Of a DNA stretch of 64,000 bases, positions 53,516-62,971 are shown piece after piece. The stretch spans positions 1,059,941 to 1,123,940 of the forward strand of contig NZ_BMED01000001.1 of NCBI RefSeq assembly GCF_014636315.1, in the 5' to 3' direction. Source of the stretch: Parundibacterium terreum (GTDB lineage: Bacteria; Pseudomonadota; Gammaproteobacteria; Burkholderiales; Burkholderiaceae_D). Within the stretch, counting starts at the first letter, position 1; every line of letters starts with the position of its first letter. The translations under genes were made by a program, and so were the position numbers. A model generated the notes under the pieces. It ran no database searches, had not been told where the DNA came from, and saw only the letters and a program-made list of their open reading frames with translations.

Positions 53516-54271
53516 ATGACGCAAAAACTGGAAGGAAAAGTAGCTGTAGTGACTGGCGGCACGACAGGAATCGGTCTGGCGATCGCCAAGCGCTTTGTCG
53601 CAGAAGGAGCTCAGGTCTATATTACCGGCCGACGCGAGGCCGAATTGGCCGCTGCGGTGCTAGAGATCGGCGGCGCGGTGGAAGGTGTGCGTGTCGATTC
53701 CGCAGACATTGCCCAGTTACAGGCACTGTTCGATCAAATCAACACCAGGCATGGCAAACTCGACGTGTTGGTGGCCAATGCAGGCGGAGGCTCGCTGCTG
53801 CCCTTGGGCCAAATCACCGAGGCGCATTTTGACGATACATTTGGCCGCAATGTAAAAGGAACGCTTTTCACTGTGCAGACAGCCTTGCCATTGCTCGGCA
53901 AGGGTTCTTCCGTCATATTGACAGGATCGACGGCCGCCAGCGGAGGCACCGAAGCCTTCAGTGTGTATGCTGCGTCGAAGGCCGCCGTGCGCTCATTTGC
54001 GCGCAACTGGATACTAGACCTGAAAGACCGGGGTATACGTGTGAATACGCTAAGCCCAGGCCCTATCAAAACGCCGGGCCTGGTGGAACTGGTGGGCAAG
54101 GATACGGTTCAGCAGCAAGGCTTCCTGGATCATCTGGCGTCTACCATTCCTATGGGCCGCGTCGGCGACCCTGACGAAGTTGCCAAGGCGGCTGTATTTT
54201 TGGCGTCGGATGATTCCAGTTTCGTTCAGGGGGCTGAATTGTTTGTCGATGGCGGATTGCGCCAGATTTAA
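53516..54271 (+). CDS. Short-chain dehydrogenase/reductase
   Basis: A 251-residue classical SDR: TGGTTGIG nucleotide loop, VANAGGG, catalytic Ser in LTGSTAASGG, YAASK with Tyr and Lys, then LSPGPIKTPG and the C-terminal GAELFVDGGLRQI. The Arg in TGRREAEL suggests NADP use. Substrate unknown. AAAGGAAAAATC precedes the ATG. Its regulator is probably the divergent LysR protein. Confidence 0.9.
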   Translation: MTQKLEGKVAVVTGGTTGIGLAIAKRFVAEGAQVYITGRREAELAAAVLEIGGAVEGVRVDSADIAQLQALFDQINTRHGKLDVLVANAGGGSLLPLGQITEAHFDDTFGRNVKGTLFTVQTALPLLGKGSSVILTGSTAASGGTEAFSVYAASKAAVRSFARNWILDLKDRGIRVNTLSPGPIKTPGLVELVGKDTVQQQGFLDHLASTIPMGRVGDPDEVAKAAVFLASDDSSFVQGAELFVDGGLRQI

Positions 54272-54403
54272 GCCTTCCTTGGCAGGCAAGCCTGAGCTTT
54301 GCTGGAACACCCGATCCGGCGCCCGCAGACGCAAGCAGCAGGCACGGCAGCCGGATCAGACCGGTTGCCGTGTAGTACGTGCTAACCTCTTAGCATCAGG
54401 CGA

Positions 54404-54964
54404 TTAACGCATGGCCACCATGATCATCTTTTCGCCGCTCAGCATCTGAGGTTGAGATACTTTGGCTTTGGCGGGTGTGCCCGCTTTGGCTACCAGCATC
54501 TTGCCGGCTTTGGTTTTGCCGGAGTGCTGCGCCACCTTCAATGCCGGGGCAGGCATTGCTGCTACCGGTGTTTCAGCTGCCGGTACCAGGGCCGGCACCA
54601 TCATGTAGAGCACGCCGGTAGGTTCTGCATTGGGGTGAAGGTCGATGCTCACTTCCAGTTTTTTGTCGGTGGCGACAAAGGTGTTTCTGGCTGTTGCCAC
54701 CAGTTCGTGGCGACCCATGTCGTCCACTTCAGCATACATCTTGCTGCCGCGCGTCGATATCACCAGCGTCTGGCCGTTGGATAAGCTATAGCCGCCCTGG
54801 TAGTCGTAGTAATTTTCAGGCCGCAGACGAGAATTGCCGTCGGGAATTTCTATCTTGTGCGCCGGGCCGGTGATGGTCACGTTGTCGGAATCGCTGCTCT
54901 GCGCGTAGGCGCTGCCTGCCAGCGCCAGTGCGCCGATAGCCGCTGCTAAAGTTAATTTTTTCAT
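54404..54964 (-). CDS. Exported hypothetical protein with Ala/Pro/Lys-rich tail
   Basis: A 186-residue exported protein. Signal peptide about 1-22 (GSAYAQ). The mature N-terminus has DNVTITGPAHKIEIPDG and NYYDYQGGYSLSNGQTLVISTRG, typical of small periplasmic proteins of betaproteobacteria; the tail is low-complexity Ala/Pro/Lys. Of two adjacent ATGs 54964 is preferred for spacing to AAAGGA. Function unknown. Confidence 0.7.
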   Translation of the reverse strand: MKKLTLAAAIGALALAGSAYAQSSDSDNVTITGPAHKIEIPDGNSRLRPENYYDYQGGYSLSNGQTLVISTRGSKMYAEVDDMGRHELVATARNTFVATDKKLEVSIDLHPNAEPTGVLYMMVPALVPAAETPVAAMPAPALKVAQHSGKTKAGKMLVAKAGTPAKAKVSQPQMLSGEKMIMVAMR

Positions 54965-55366
54965 CATTTTCCTTTCAATTTTTGCCAAGACATCCAGGTG
55001 TACGAGGTGCACGGGCTGCACAATTTGGCAATCGCCGCAACCATCGCAATCGGTGGACTCTATAAGAGCCTGGCGAAAGCTTATTCCGCGGTACAGGGCT
55101 GGGTATGTGCGGTAGCGAACATTGATGGTATGTCGGCAACAAAATGGCTGGCGGGGCTGGGCATTTTTTTCAAAGGTCCGGTAAATAACTTCGTCCGCCC
55201 GTACTTGCGGCTACCGGTTTTGTAATAGTCCATAGCACCCGGCAAGATGCCGGATTCGCCAAAAGAAGATAGCGGTTTGATTGCAGAAAGCGGTGCAATA
55301 CGCTTATTGCACCCACGTACCAATGTTTCCATCAGGCGGCCGTTGCCACCTGATGCCACCTGCGCT
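54965..55366. other. Intergenic region with one repeat
   Basis: 400 bases at the 3' side of the CHAT-nSTAND cluster. A shortened copy of the dispersed palindrome (CGGTGCAATACGCTT then ATTGCACCC) lies at 55291-55314. No gene recognised. Confidence 0.5.
55291..55314. repeat. Dispersed palindromic repeat, shortened copy
   Basis: GGTGCAATA and TATTGCACC arms with a reduced core, in the inverted orientation relative to the copy at 26114. Confidence 0.65.
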
Positions 55367-56425
55367 TCAAAGCGAAAGCCTGTCCATGGCCTGGTTCAGG
55401 TCGTTGGCCGCTAATGCCAGCTCAGGCTGGTTGTGCCTGATCGGCATGGCGTTGGCTCTGCTGTAACGGCTGACTTCCTTGTCGAACTCCTGCAGCCATT
55501 CTTCAAACAATAGGTCTGCCTCCAGCTTGGTAAAATCATCGCTGCCGCGCAATTGCTGGAAGGCAGACAGCATGATGGCCTTGGCACGCTTCCGGCTTGC
55601 TTCGCCCTCGCTGATGATGCTGAGGGCTTGCTCCTTCAGGTCGTAAGCGGAGAAAAACTGTTCGTTTTCGCGCCTCTGCATGCCGGCGACGCTGATCAAC
55701 ACAAAATCAGACCCCGCGAACGGGCGCTCCTCGCCGCCTTCTTTCTGCAGCAGGCGGCTGTCCCTGACCAGCAGCGTATCCAGATTGTCCGGCACCGGTG
55801 GCACGATCAGCGCCGTGTATCCGGTTTGCAGCGGATAATTGGGAGGCGGAAGGTTGAATTTATAAGCGGCCATGCAAACGGTGGCGCCGCCGCCCAGCAG
55901 ACCCTCAAGCCCGTCCAGCAGCGCGCCGCCGGTGCTTGCCAGGGTAGCGATCTGCCCCATCCCTATGATGCCGGACAGGCGCTCAATGACCTTCAATAGC
56001 GATCTCGTGTAGTTCATCCTTTCCACACGGTAGAAGCTGATGGAGATGCTGATGCCGCTGCCACGGTAAGGATGCGGCCCGATGACTTTCAAGTCAGAGA
56101 GCACGGTGCCGAACTGCGGAGCACCGGAATCCAGATGTTTTTGTATGATACCGGGGCCGAGCACGGCCGGCACTTCTATGCTCTTGCCCCCATAGTCAAA
56201 CCCGACCGTGATGACGACCAGCGGATCATAGACCGAAAACCACTTCACATTGTTTGCCAGGCACATCTGGTTGAGGCGGACTTCAAAATAGGCTTCATTG
56301 CGCTTGATCGGCGCGCCGGCGCTCATCTCGGGAAAGCTTTTTTCCTTGCCAAAGGATTTCACTACCGGCTGCGCTACCGGGGCTGGCAGCAAGGCACCCA
56401 GCATGGCGGAAATATTTTCTATCAT
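55367..56425 (-). CDS. Unknown protein, third gene of the CHAT-nSTAND operon
   Basis: A 352-residue protein without signal peptide and of no family I recognise. Residues 40-150 are beta-rich (AYFEVRLNQMCLANNVKWFSVYDPLVVITVGF; GSGISISISFYRVE). A Gly/Ala-rich hydrophobic stretch follows (about 155-190: GIIGMGQIATLASTGG, LLDGLEGLLGGGATV) that could insert in a membrane. A second beta part and a charged helical C-terminus complete it. The start at 56425 has GAGGA upstream and overlaps the nSTAND stop codon (ATGA), so the two are made together. As the protein lacking a sensor or protease motif it is the best candidate for effector or target, but this is inference. Confidence 0.78.
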   Translation of the reverse strand: MIENISAMLGALLPAPVAQPVVKSFGKEKSFPEMSAGAPIKRNEAYFEVRLNQMCLANNVKWFSVYDPLVVITVGFDYGGKSIEVPAVLGPGIIQKHLDSGAPQFGTVLSDLKVIGPHPYRGSGISISISFYRVERMNYTRSLLKVIERLSGIIGMGQIATLASTGGALLDGLEGLLGGGATVCMAAYKFNLPPPNYPLQTGYTALIVPPVPDNLDTLLVRDSRLLQKEGGEERPFAGSDFVLISVAGMQRRENEQFFSAYDLKEQALSIISEGEASRKRAKAIMLSAFQQLRGSDDFTKLEADLLFEEWLQEFDKEVSRYSRANAMPIRHNQPELALAANDLNQAMDRLSL

Positions 56426-59331
56426 TTTTTTCCTCGGCTGTTTTTTTCGGAACTGAGGCACTTCGGTTTTTCATTCGTCACCGACATCAATGCATAGGCC
56501 TGGCTTTGATCGGAATCCGGCAGGTATGTCTTCAGGTCAGTGACCATGCTGCAAGCCAGCTCAATCAGCTTTTCTGCCTCCAGGTGGTTAACCCATGCTA
56601 TGCGTTCCTTGCTCAAATCCCATATGCGCAGCCTCACCGGAGCGTAGATGAAAGGCTGCTGCAGCAGCACCAGGATGGTGCCGTCGTCACTAAACTGCAG
56701 TGTTGAGCCGTTCGGCTCACCGGATAGCAGCACGTCGCTGCCTCTATCGATGCCGCTACCGGCGGCAGGATTAGCCAGCGCAGTGCCGAACTGGCCGCTG
56801 GCGACGGCAACCCCGTCTTCGGTAATCCATGCAAGCGATAGCTGATTGCCGCTTCTGGCGGCGGCCAAGGGGGAATGCATGTACGAGGTATAGGCGCTGC
56901 GGGGCACGCGCTTCTCATTCGGACCAGCGTCCTTTCCAAACTGGACTTGTACCCGCGTCAAATCGCTGTCCACGCCGCGGCATGCGCGCGGCAGTGCGGT
57001 AGTATTCATGTTGCCCAGTGCCGGCAGGCTGATATAGTCAAAGCCGCCCGAAGCGCATTGGACCAGCACCGCATTATCTCCGGACACAAAGCCCAGGCGC
57101 GTGGTGTTTGCGCCCACCGTGTCCGGCAGGCGGATTGCTTCCTGCCTTTGCGGCAAGCGGATGTTCCAATTGTAACTATCACCGGTTCCGGTCTTCACGC
57201 GTGAAAGATAGGCATAGGTAGCGCGGGAGTTTGCAGAGTCGGACGACAGCGGTGGCGGCACCATGATGTCGTTGTGCGTCAGATCGAATTTATCTTCCTC
57301 GCCATTCCAGCCGGGAGCGAGACCCAGCAATTTGCGCACCTCGATTTTGACTTCGCCGTTGTCCAGTTGAAAATTCATGATCTCCAGGTTGTTGCCGCGC
57401 ATCGCATACTGCGCATAGGGATTGCCATTATTTTTCTTGACGTACTTATCCAGCGCAAGAGAGGGATCCGCCTTTCCCTGTGCATCCCAATGGAAAAATT
57501 TATCTCCGATCAGCACCGAAGATCCGCCGCCGGCACTGGTGCTCGCCGCAAAATTCACGGATTCCAGCTTGGGCGTGGAACCCGCAGGCGAAGACATTTC
57601 CTCGGCGCGTAGCGTTTCAGTATGTAATTCAGCTCCCAGCGTGATCTTCGTTGCGGAAGACCCGTCTTTGGATAAAAGCAGGATTTGCCGGCCTGTAGTA
57701 TCAAATCCTGCAGTCGACGCCTCTCTGGAAAGCAGCGGAGAGCGCAGAATTGCTGAACGCAGCTCGTTCAGGGCCTTGTCCTTCAGCGACGTGCAGCTTC
57801 TGCCAAACGGGCATTTCTCGATGGAATCCAGACTGCTCAGCGCGAGGTACAGGCTTTGGCCAAAATCGGAACGCAGCGGTTTCTGCGCATAGGCAATCTG
57901 CTTGTCCACCAGTTGTTGCAGCGTTTGATATTTCGCGTTTTGGTTGTGATACAGCACAGCGGCCACGCAGCTCAGCGCAAATACCGCGCTGGCCGTACCA
58001 TAACGTCTTGCAGCCTTTGTCCGCCCTGCCCGTCTGGTGATGTATTCCACCTCCCAGCGTTTCAGCACCACGGCCAGCACATCATGCTTCAGGCTGAACT
58101 GCGTCGGCGCTTCCACCGGCAAGCCTATCAGCAGCGGATCGCTGCCGCCGCAGAGTTTGCCCAGGCCCTGTTCGATGTCTCCGTGTATACCCTCTTCTTC
58201 CGCCTTGCGCTTCAGCGTGGAGATGGACGCGGTATTGGACACCACCATGCCGCCGCCCTGGGTGCTGGCCAGGCTGTGCAATACCAGCAACCAGCGGTCT
58301 TTTTGCTTCTGGCTCGCACCCTGCCCCAGCGCCTGCATGATGCCGCGATCAAGGTAGCTGAATGCGATGCCGTGTATGTCCCCCAGGACCTTGTAATCGT
58401 TGAGCGTGATACGGCGCGTCTGCGGCGACATGCGCTCGTACAGCATGGCACAAATGACCTGCAGGAACGGCGTTATCGAGCCGTGAGCGAAAAAAGCGAG
58501 CAAGTCATTCACTATTTTTTCGGCCACGTCCTCGTCAACCACATAGTTGAACACCTTTCCTCCGCCAAATTTCGATGGCGCGAGGATGATGCGTTTGAGC
58601 GCATCGTGATTGCGGATGGGGCGAAGCAGATAGGGTTCCACGCCGCCGCTGTGCGGGCGGGTGGAGATACGGTCATCGTCGATTCCCAGCTCATCGCGGA
58701 AGCGGCCATAGTATTCCGTGCGCAGGCCGACGATAATGCGGACATCGATATTTCTGAGATATACCTCTTCCAGAAAATAAAAGAATGCCTGTGCCGGTTC
58801 GTCCAGGCCCGAGCGGTCTTTCGCCTGGGTTAATACCTCCTCGGCCTGGTCCAGTATCAGAATCAGGTGGCCGGAAAGCCGCTGGCATACCTGCTGCAAG
58901 ACCGATAGCACGGTTTCTGCCAGCTTCATGCGTGACATTTCCGGGGCGGCATCCAGATCCGTACAGCGGGGCAGCAGATCTTCCAGCTCAAGATGGTCGG
59001 AGCGGATTCCTGCAGCCAGTGCAGCAGCAATGCGCGCCAAAGGATCGGAAGTGCAGCGGATGACGCAATCGCCGCCGCTCAGGAAGTAGGTTCCGCCGCT
59101 ATGCCATTCGCGCAGCCGCGGTATCAGGCCCGCACGCAGGAAAGACGACTTGCCGGCGCCGGTGGAGCCTTGCAGAACAAAGATCTTGACGTTGAGCCGC
59201 AGCAGCATGGACGAACAATCGCTGATCTCCCGGTCGCGCTCGGTAAACAGCGCGGCGTCTTCCGCATGGAAAAAATCCAGGCCCAGATAGGGCCTCGTCG
59301 GCACAATTTGCGGCGCAGAATAATCACTCAT
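56422..59331 (-). CDS. nSTAND-type signalling ATPase with transmembrane helix and beta-rich C-terminus
   Basis: A 969-residue protein. The nSTAND1 ATPase module (about 10-330) opens PYLGLDFF and ERDREI and has Walker A GSTGAGKS (55-62), Walker B LILILDQAEEVL (D161) and LRPIR. A winged-helix-like part ends in FSLKHDVLAVVLKRW (412-425). A single hydrophobic helix (about 445-462) is followed by about 500 residues of beta-rich sequence with blade-like repeats, a propeller-type sensor. STAND ATPases oligomerise on ligand binding and activate an effector; here the effector would be the CHAT protease encoded 11 bases upstream or the downstream unknown protein. The helix suggests membrane anchoring. 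Confidence 0.85.
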   Translation of the reverse strand: MSDYSAPQIVPTRPYLGLDFFHAEDAALFTERDREISDCSSMLLRLNVKIFVLQGSTGAGKSSFLRAGLIPRLREWHSGGTYFLSGGDCVIRCTSDPLARIAAALAAGIRSDHLELEDLLPRCTDLDAAPEMSRMKLAETVLSVLQQVCQRLSGHLILILDQAEEVLTQAKDRSGLDEPAQAFFYFLEEVYLRNIDVRIIVGLRTEYYGRFRDELGIDDDRISTRPHSGGVEPYLLRPIRNHDALKRIILAPSKFGGGKVFNYVVDEDVAEKIVNDLLAFFAHGSITPFLQVICAMLYERMSPQTRRITLNDYKVLGDIHGIAFSYLDRGIMQALGQGASQKQKDRWLLVLHSLASTQGGGMVVSNTASISTLKRKAEEEGIHGDIEQGLGKLCGGSDPLLIGLPVEAPTQFSLKHDVLAVVLKRWEVEYITRRAGRTKAARRYGTASAVFALSCVAAVLYHNQNAKYQTLQQLVDKQIAYAQKPLRSDFGQSLYLALSSLDSIEKCPFGRSCTSLKDKALNELRSAILRSPLLSREASTAGFDTTGRQILLLSKDGSSATKITLGAELHTETLRAEEMSSPAGSTPKLESVNFAASTSAGGGSSVLIGDKFFHWDAQGKADPSLALDKYVKKNNGNPYAQYAMRGNNLEIMNFQLDNGEVKIEVRKLLGLAPGWNGEEDKFDLTHNDIMVPPPLSSDSANSRATYAYLSRVKTGTGDSYNWNIRLPQRQEAIRLPDTVGANTTRLGFVSGDNAVLVQCASGGFDYISLPALGNMNTTALPRACRGVDSDLTRVQVQFGKDAGPNEKRVPRSAYTSYMHSPLAAARSGNQLSLAWITEDGVAVASGQFGTALANPAAGSGIDRGSDVLLSGEPNGSTLQFSDDGTILVLLQQPFIYAPVRLRIWDLSKERIAWVNHLEAEKLIELACSMVTDLKTYLPDSDQSQAYALMSVTNEKPKCLSSEKNSRGKK

Positions 59332-59342
59332 GGCGCCTCCCG

Positions 59343-60470
59343 TCAGACTGGAAAGGTAATCGGGCTGTTCAGCCTGAAATCGCGTGCCGCGTAACAGGTA
59401 TAAAACAGGTTCACGGGAAACAGGTCCTCGGAGTTTTGCATGTCCGTGAAGGCGTCTCCCAGGTTTTTACCGTTGACACACAGATTCCACATCAGGCGTA
59501 TCCCGCAGCGCAAGGCGCCGGTGTTGTGCACCTCTGCCTCCGTTCCTATCATGCCGCAAAACCCGGGCTGCGTGACGGCGGAAAGCAGAGAGCTTCCCTG
59601 CTCGCCTATGCCCGACGTGCAGCAGTTGAAAATCACTAGGCCGCTCCTGTCGTCGGCGCGCCTGCGCAGCATGTTGCGAAATCTTGCCCAGTCCACCGTA
59701 TCGCTGTCGCCTAACTGCAGGCTCAGGCCGTCGCAATGGGCAAACACAAAAAAGACCGCATGGGCATTCGTCATTTTCATGCACTCGCTGCGCACGTCTT
59801 CCCAGTCGTAATGATCACGCTGGTCTATCGTGGTCAGCGACTCAAATTGCTGGCGCTCCGACTCAAGATCCGATTCAATCAGCTCGGCGAGAACGGACTC
59901 TTTTTCAGCCCGGTTCAGCGCGTAGATGGCCCGGAACGCCGAACGGTCTATAGCCTCCGAGGTTGCGCAGTCCGTGCCGCTGAGGCGGATGCTTAATTTC
60001 AGGCGGTTGATCCAGAAGCCGTCAAAATCGCCCCTGGATGGCCGCTCCTTCAACGTAAACGACGTGTTCTCACAGATGAAGCCCAAAGGGATGGTGACGT
60101 CCTGATCGCTGCAGTGGACCGTTACTTCGGTATCCTTGGGCAGCGCGCGCACGCGCCTGTCAAATACCTCGGCAATGTCTTCGGGTTGCCCGGCTTCGAT
60201 CAGTGCTGCACGCAGCATGCCGCCTTCGTTACGCAGCCGCCGCATGATAGTGGAATACTGGCTCCAGGCCGGATCCCGCCGCTCATCGAATTTGGGATTG
60301 GCGCGAACATAATCGTTTAACGCGGTTAATTCAGCGCGAACAGCCTCGCAGCGTTTTCGCAGCGCATTCGCATTCACCGAATAAGGCTTGGTCAGCGCCG
60401 CCCCAGGAAGCGAGCTGCGCCAGCACACCTTGATTTCCGCCCCGTTAGGCGAAAGAAAAATTTCCATCAT
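59343..60470 (-). CDS. CHAT-domain caspase-like protease
   Basis: A 375-residue protein. The N-terminal 230 residues are helical and of unknown type. The C-terminal CHAT domain has catalytic His in FFVFAHCDGLSL (H245), and Cys in VIFNCCTSG (C284 in the NxCxS pattern), followed by GFCGMIGT and a typical end. CHAT proteases are the bacterial relatives of caspases and separases and often partner STAND ATPases; in known cases they cleave a pore-former or other proteins during defence. The ATG has GAGGGAG just upstream. The stop lies 11 bases before the nSTAND start. Confidence 0.8.
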   Translation of the reverse strand: MMEIFLSPNGAEIKVCWRSSLPGAALTKPYSVNANALRKRCEAVRAELTALNDYVRANPKFDERRDPAWSQYSTIMRRLRNEGGMLRAALIEAGQPEDIAEVFDRRVRALPKDTEVTVHCSDQDVTIPLGFICENTSFTLKERPSRGDFDGFWINRLKLSIRLSGTDCATSEAIDRSAFRAIYALNRAEKESVLAELIESDLESERQQFESLTTIDQRDHYDWEDVRSECMKMTNAHAVFFVFAHCDGLSLQLGDSDTVDWARFRNMLRRRADDRSGLVIFNCCTSGIGEQGSSLLSAVTQPGFCGMIGTEAEVHNTGALRCGIRLMWNLCVNGKNLGDAFTDMQNSEDLFPVNLFYTCYAARDFRLNSPITFPV

Positions 60471-60660
60471 ACTCTCCCTCTACCTGCGCCCGAGCTTTAG
60501 AAACACGACAATTTATTTCACGCTTCTGCCCCGGTCAGGTGCCGCTATCAGCAAGCAGTGTTTGTCTTTTTTATCTTTTCTTGTCTCTTCTAATTGAATA
60601 TTCCGCCTGCCGGCGCAAATTCTGTTTTCTCTACTTCTGCCTGCAATTAAATTGGCACTG

Positions 60661-60704
60661 GGGGCTAATGCGGATCAATTTGCACTGGTCTTGGCATTAG
60701 CCCC
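60661..60704. repeat. Stem-loop between peroxidase and CHAT genes
   Basis: GGGGCTAATGC (60661-60671) and its perfect complement GCATTAGCCCC (60694-60704) flank a 22-base loop. It lies 35 bases after the peroxidase stop codon on the minus strand. Without a T-run it is a weak terminator candidate; it may separate two transcription units or dampen read-through. The rest of the 268-base gap shows no gene. Confidence 0.55.
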
Positions 60705-60738
60705 TCCTACACTTTTTGCACTCTTACTTCTGTGCTGC

Positions 60739-62436
60739 TTATTTCTGTCCTGTCAAAGCATAATTCACCAGCTTGCCTACCGTGCTATCCCGCCCTCCGA
60801 CAAACGGCAGCCAGTTGGGGTCCTGGTGCAGGAAGGATTGCGGGTCGCCGGCGATCAGGCCTATCAGGGTTTCTGCCACGATGCGGCCACCCATGGGGCC
60901 CAGGGCCAGCGGTTCTTCGTCGCCTTTGCCGCCGTGCTTGGCTTTTTTAAGCCAGCTATGCTGCGCCTCTGCCAGCACGTAGTACCAGAGCGGCGCATTG
61001 TCGGCAAAGGCCGGCGAGATGCTGACCAGCGTGGGCGCTTTTTCCAGTTCATCGACTATCGCCTTGCCGACCCTGAGTTCATTGTCCGGTATCACGCTCA
61101 GCCCCATTGCGCGCGCGATGTCCTGCCCGCTGGGCATGCCCATGGAAAGCCCGCGCAGCAGATTGCGTGCCGCCAGATTGGCCGGATCAGCCATGGCATT
61201 GACCGGGGCCGGCTGCATTTGCGCGACGGTCAGCGGCGGCACCAGGTCTTTGACGACTGAAAATTCCGGCAGGAAGCCCAGCGGGTTTACCAGCGAGGTA
61301 TCTATTTTGTAGGCTGGCTGCGCCCTCTCCTTGCCGCCTTTTTTGCCGGAGCCGTTGATGTCGAAGAACAGGCTCCAGTCTATCGCCCACTGGTCGGGGA
61401 ACTCGCCAAAGCCGTTCAGCGCGCGCTTGTTCACGCCGGCAAAGATGAAGAAACGCCCTTCCAGCCCGCGCGCTTTTTCTTCTGTGGTGGCTTCGTCCGG
61501 ATTGTCGCCGCCTTTGAGTTCCGTATTCAGCCGATAGATGGGGCGCACCATCGAGTGCCCGAAGCGGTAGGCCGCCACCGAGAATTCCAACGGGATATAC
61601 GGGTCATTGCGGTAATGAAAAAACTGCAGCTTGGGCTTCTTGTCCGCAGCAGAACCGTGCTTCAGGCGGAAAGGCATGATCTCGTCGATCAACTCCTTGC
61701 CGCAGATGTGCGGCAGGAAATCGTTCAGCACCACATACTGGTAATGCCAGCGCACCTGGCGCTGTATCTCTTCAAACGTGGCATCCTTGAAGGCATCTTC
61801 ATCCACCAGCCGGTTATGCAATTGCAGGAAGGCGGAATGCAGTTGCGAGACGATGACGTTTTCGTCATTGCGCTTGTCGCCTATCAGCGCACGGGCTGAG
61901 GTGCCGGTATTTTCCGGATCGCGGTAGCGCGGCAAATCACGGGATGGTGTAGGTTTGCTGTTGGCAAACAGCGCTTTTCCCAGGCGGAATTTATTATCGA
62001 TATACATATACGGCTGGTCTGCCGGGCCACGGCCATACATATTGTCCAGATCCAGCCGTGGCGTGCGGAAATCCACCAGGCCTTCCGGATCGTTTTGCTG
62101 CATCAATGAGGACATGGGATCAAAGGTAATGTCATGATCGATGAACTGGCCAAAATAGGTATAGCCGGCGGGGATGCCGGCATTTTCTTCGTCGTCTTGT
62201 ATATGATCGGCAGTTTCCAACGCAGCGGCGGGCTTGCCCTTGTCGTCCATCTCAGGAGGGGCCGTCATCAACAGTGCAAGCTTGAGCAGATCGTCCTTGC
62301 TATGCTTGGCTGCCGGCAGCTCGCGGAAGATGCGGCCGAAACGGCCCTCAAAAGTGGATGAACTGCGCGGACTGTCTGCGCCGCGTATGCCGCCGCCGTG
62401 CGGGGTGAATGAAAACTTGGTGTTGTTTGGCTTCAT
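60739..62436 (-). CDS. Animal-type haem peroxidase
   Basis: A 565-residue protein of the animal haem peroxidase superfamily (PF03098, peroxidasin/cyclooxygenase-like), which oxidises halides or organic substrates with peroxide. Visible are the distal site GQFIDHDITFD (H101, D102), LDLDNMYGRG, the helix EIQRQVRWHYQYVVLNDFLP, and the proximal ligand AYRFGHSMVRPIYRLN (H294). There is no signal peptide, so it should be cytoplasmic or leaderless-exported. AAGGA precedes the ATG. It is on the same strand as the CHAT-nSTAND genes, 268 bases upstream of them, and may be a part of that system or an independent gene. Confidence 0.88.
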   Translation of the reverse strand: MKPNNTKFSFTPHGGGIRGADSPRSSSTFEGRFGRIFRELPAAKHSKDDLLKLALLMTAPPEMDDKGKPAAALETADHIQDDEENAGIPAGYTYFGQFIDHDITFDPMSSLMQQNDPEGLVDFRTPRLDLDNMYGRGPADQPYMYIDNKFRLGKALFANSKPTPSRDLPRYRDPENTGTSARALIGDKRNDENVIVSQLHSAFLQLHNRLVDEDAFKDATFEEIQRQVRWHYQYVVLNDFLPHICGKELIDEIMPFRLKHGSAADKKPKLQFFHYRNDPYIPLEFSVAAYRFGHSMVRPIYRLNTELKGGDNPDEATTEEKARGLEGRFFIFAGVNKRALNGFGEFPDQWAIDWSLFFDINGSGKKGGKERAQPAYKIDTSLVNPLGFLPEFSVVKDLVPPLTVAQMQPAPVNAMADPANLAARNLLRGLSMGMPSGQDIARAMGLSVIPDNELRVGKAIVDELEKAPTLVSISPAFADNAPLWYYVLAEAQHSWLKKAKHGGKGDEEPLALGPMGGRIVAETLIGLIAGDPQSFLHQDPNWLPFVGGRDSTVGKLVNYALTGQK

Positions 62437-62971
62437 GATTATTCCTTGATTGCATGTGTTGTGAGACGACGTGCGGCATAGGTGGGATGATTAAAAAATC
62501 AGGCGGACTAAAAAAACACGCCGTCATCTTGCCCGGCCGGCACGACGATCAAATTTTTTTCAAGCGATTATTAAGGTGCTGCATCGGTGCATGAACATGC
62601 GCACCGGAAAGAAAGCAAACAGTAAATTCCGGGATGAGAAATATCGCGGCCTTTGCCAGAGCACCCCGAAACAAAGGGATGTCCGGCAAAATAGGCGGCA
62701 TATTCCTGAGCAACACTTTCCCCTTTTTATTCTTTTTGCATGCCATATTTACATGCTGTTTTAGCATAGGCGATGATTGGCTTTTTGAGTAGTTTTTTTT
62801 ACAATTTTTAATTGCCTGATCGTAGTTTTATTGATATGTTGGCGTACATCAAGGAAGCAGCAGTTTGCTGCAGTTTGAAAACAGAATCTAAAGAATCCCC
62901 AGGTGAAATAATGGGCTGGAGCAAACCCCTTCTCACCCTGGCCGAATGATCCAGCACAGGAGCAAAAACAG
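62437..62971. other. Intergenic region between peroxidase and GFA genes
   Basis: 535 AT-rich bases between divergent genes. It must hold the promoter of the peroxidase/CHAT side. Short runs of T and A occur (62791-62811) but no firm promoter, terminator or gene was identified. Confidence 0.4.

Noticed and set aside
55367-56425. Identification as a bacterial gasdermin
   Set aside because: The CHAT/ATPase context is suggestive, but length, lack of a recognisable C-terminal inhibitory peptide and no motif match leave this unsupported.
57856-58833. 325-codon plus-strand ORF
   Set aside because: It is antisense to the ATPase part of the nSTAND protein, whose Walker motifs prove the minus-strand frame.
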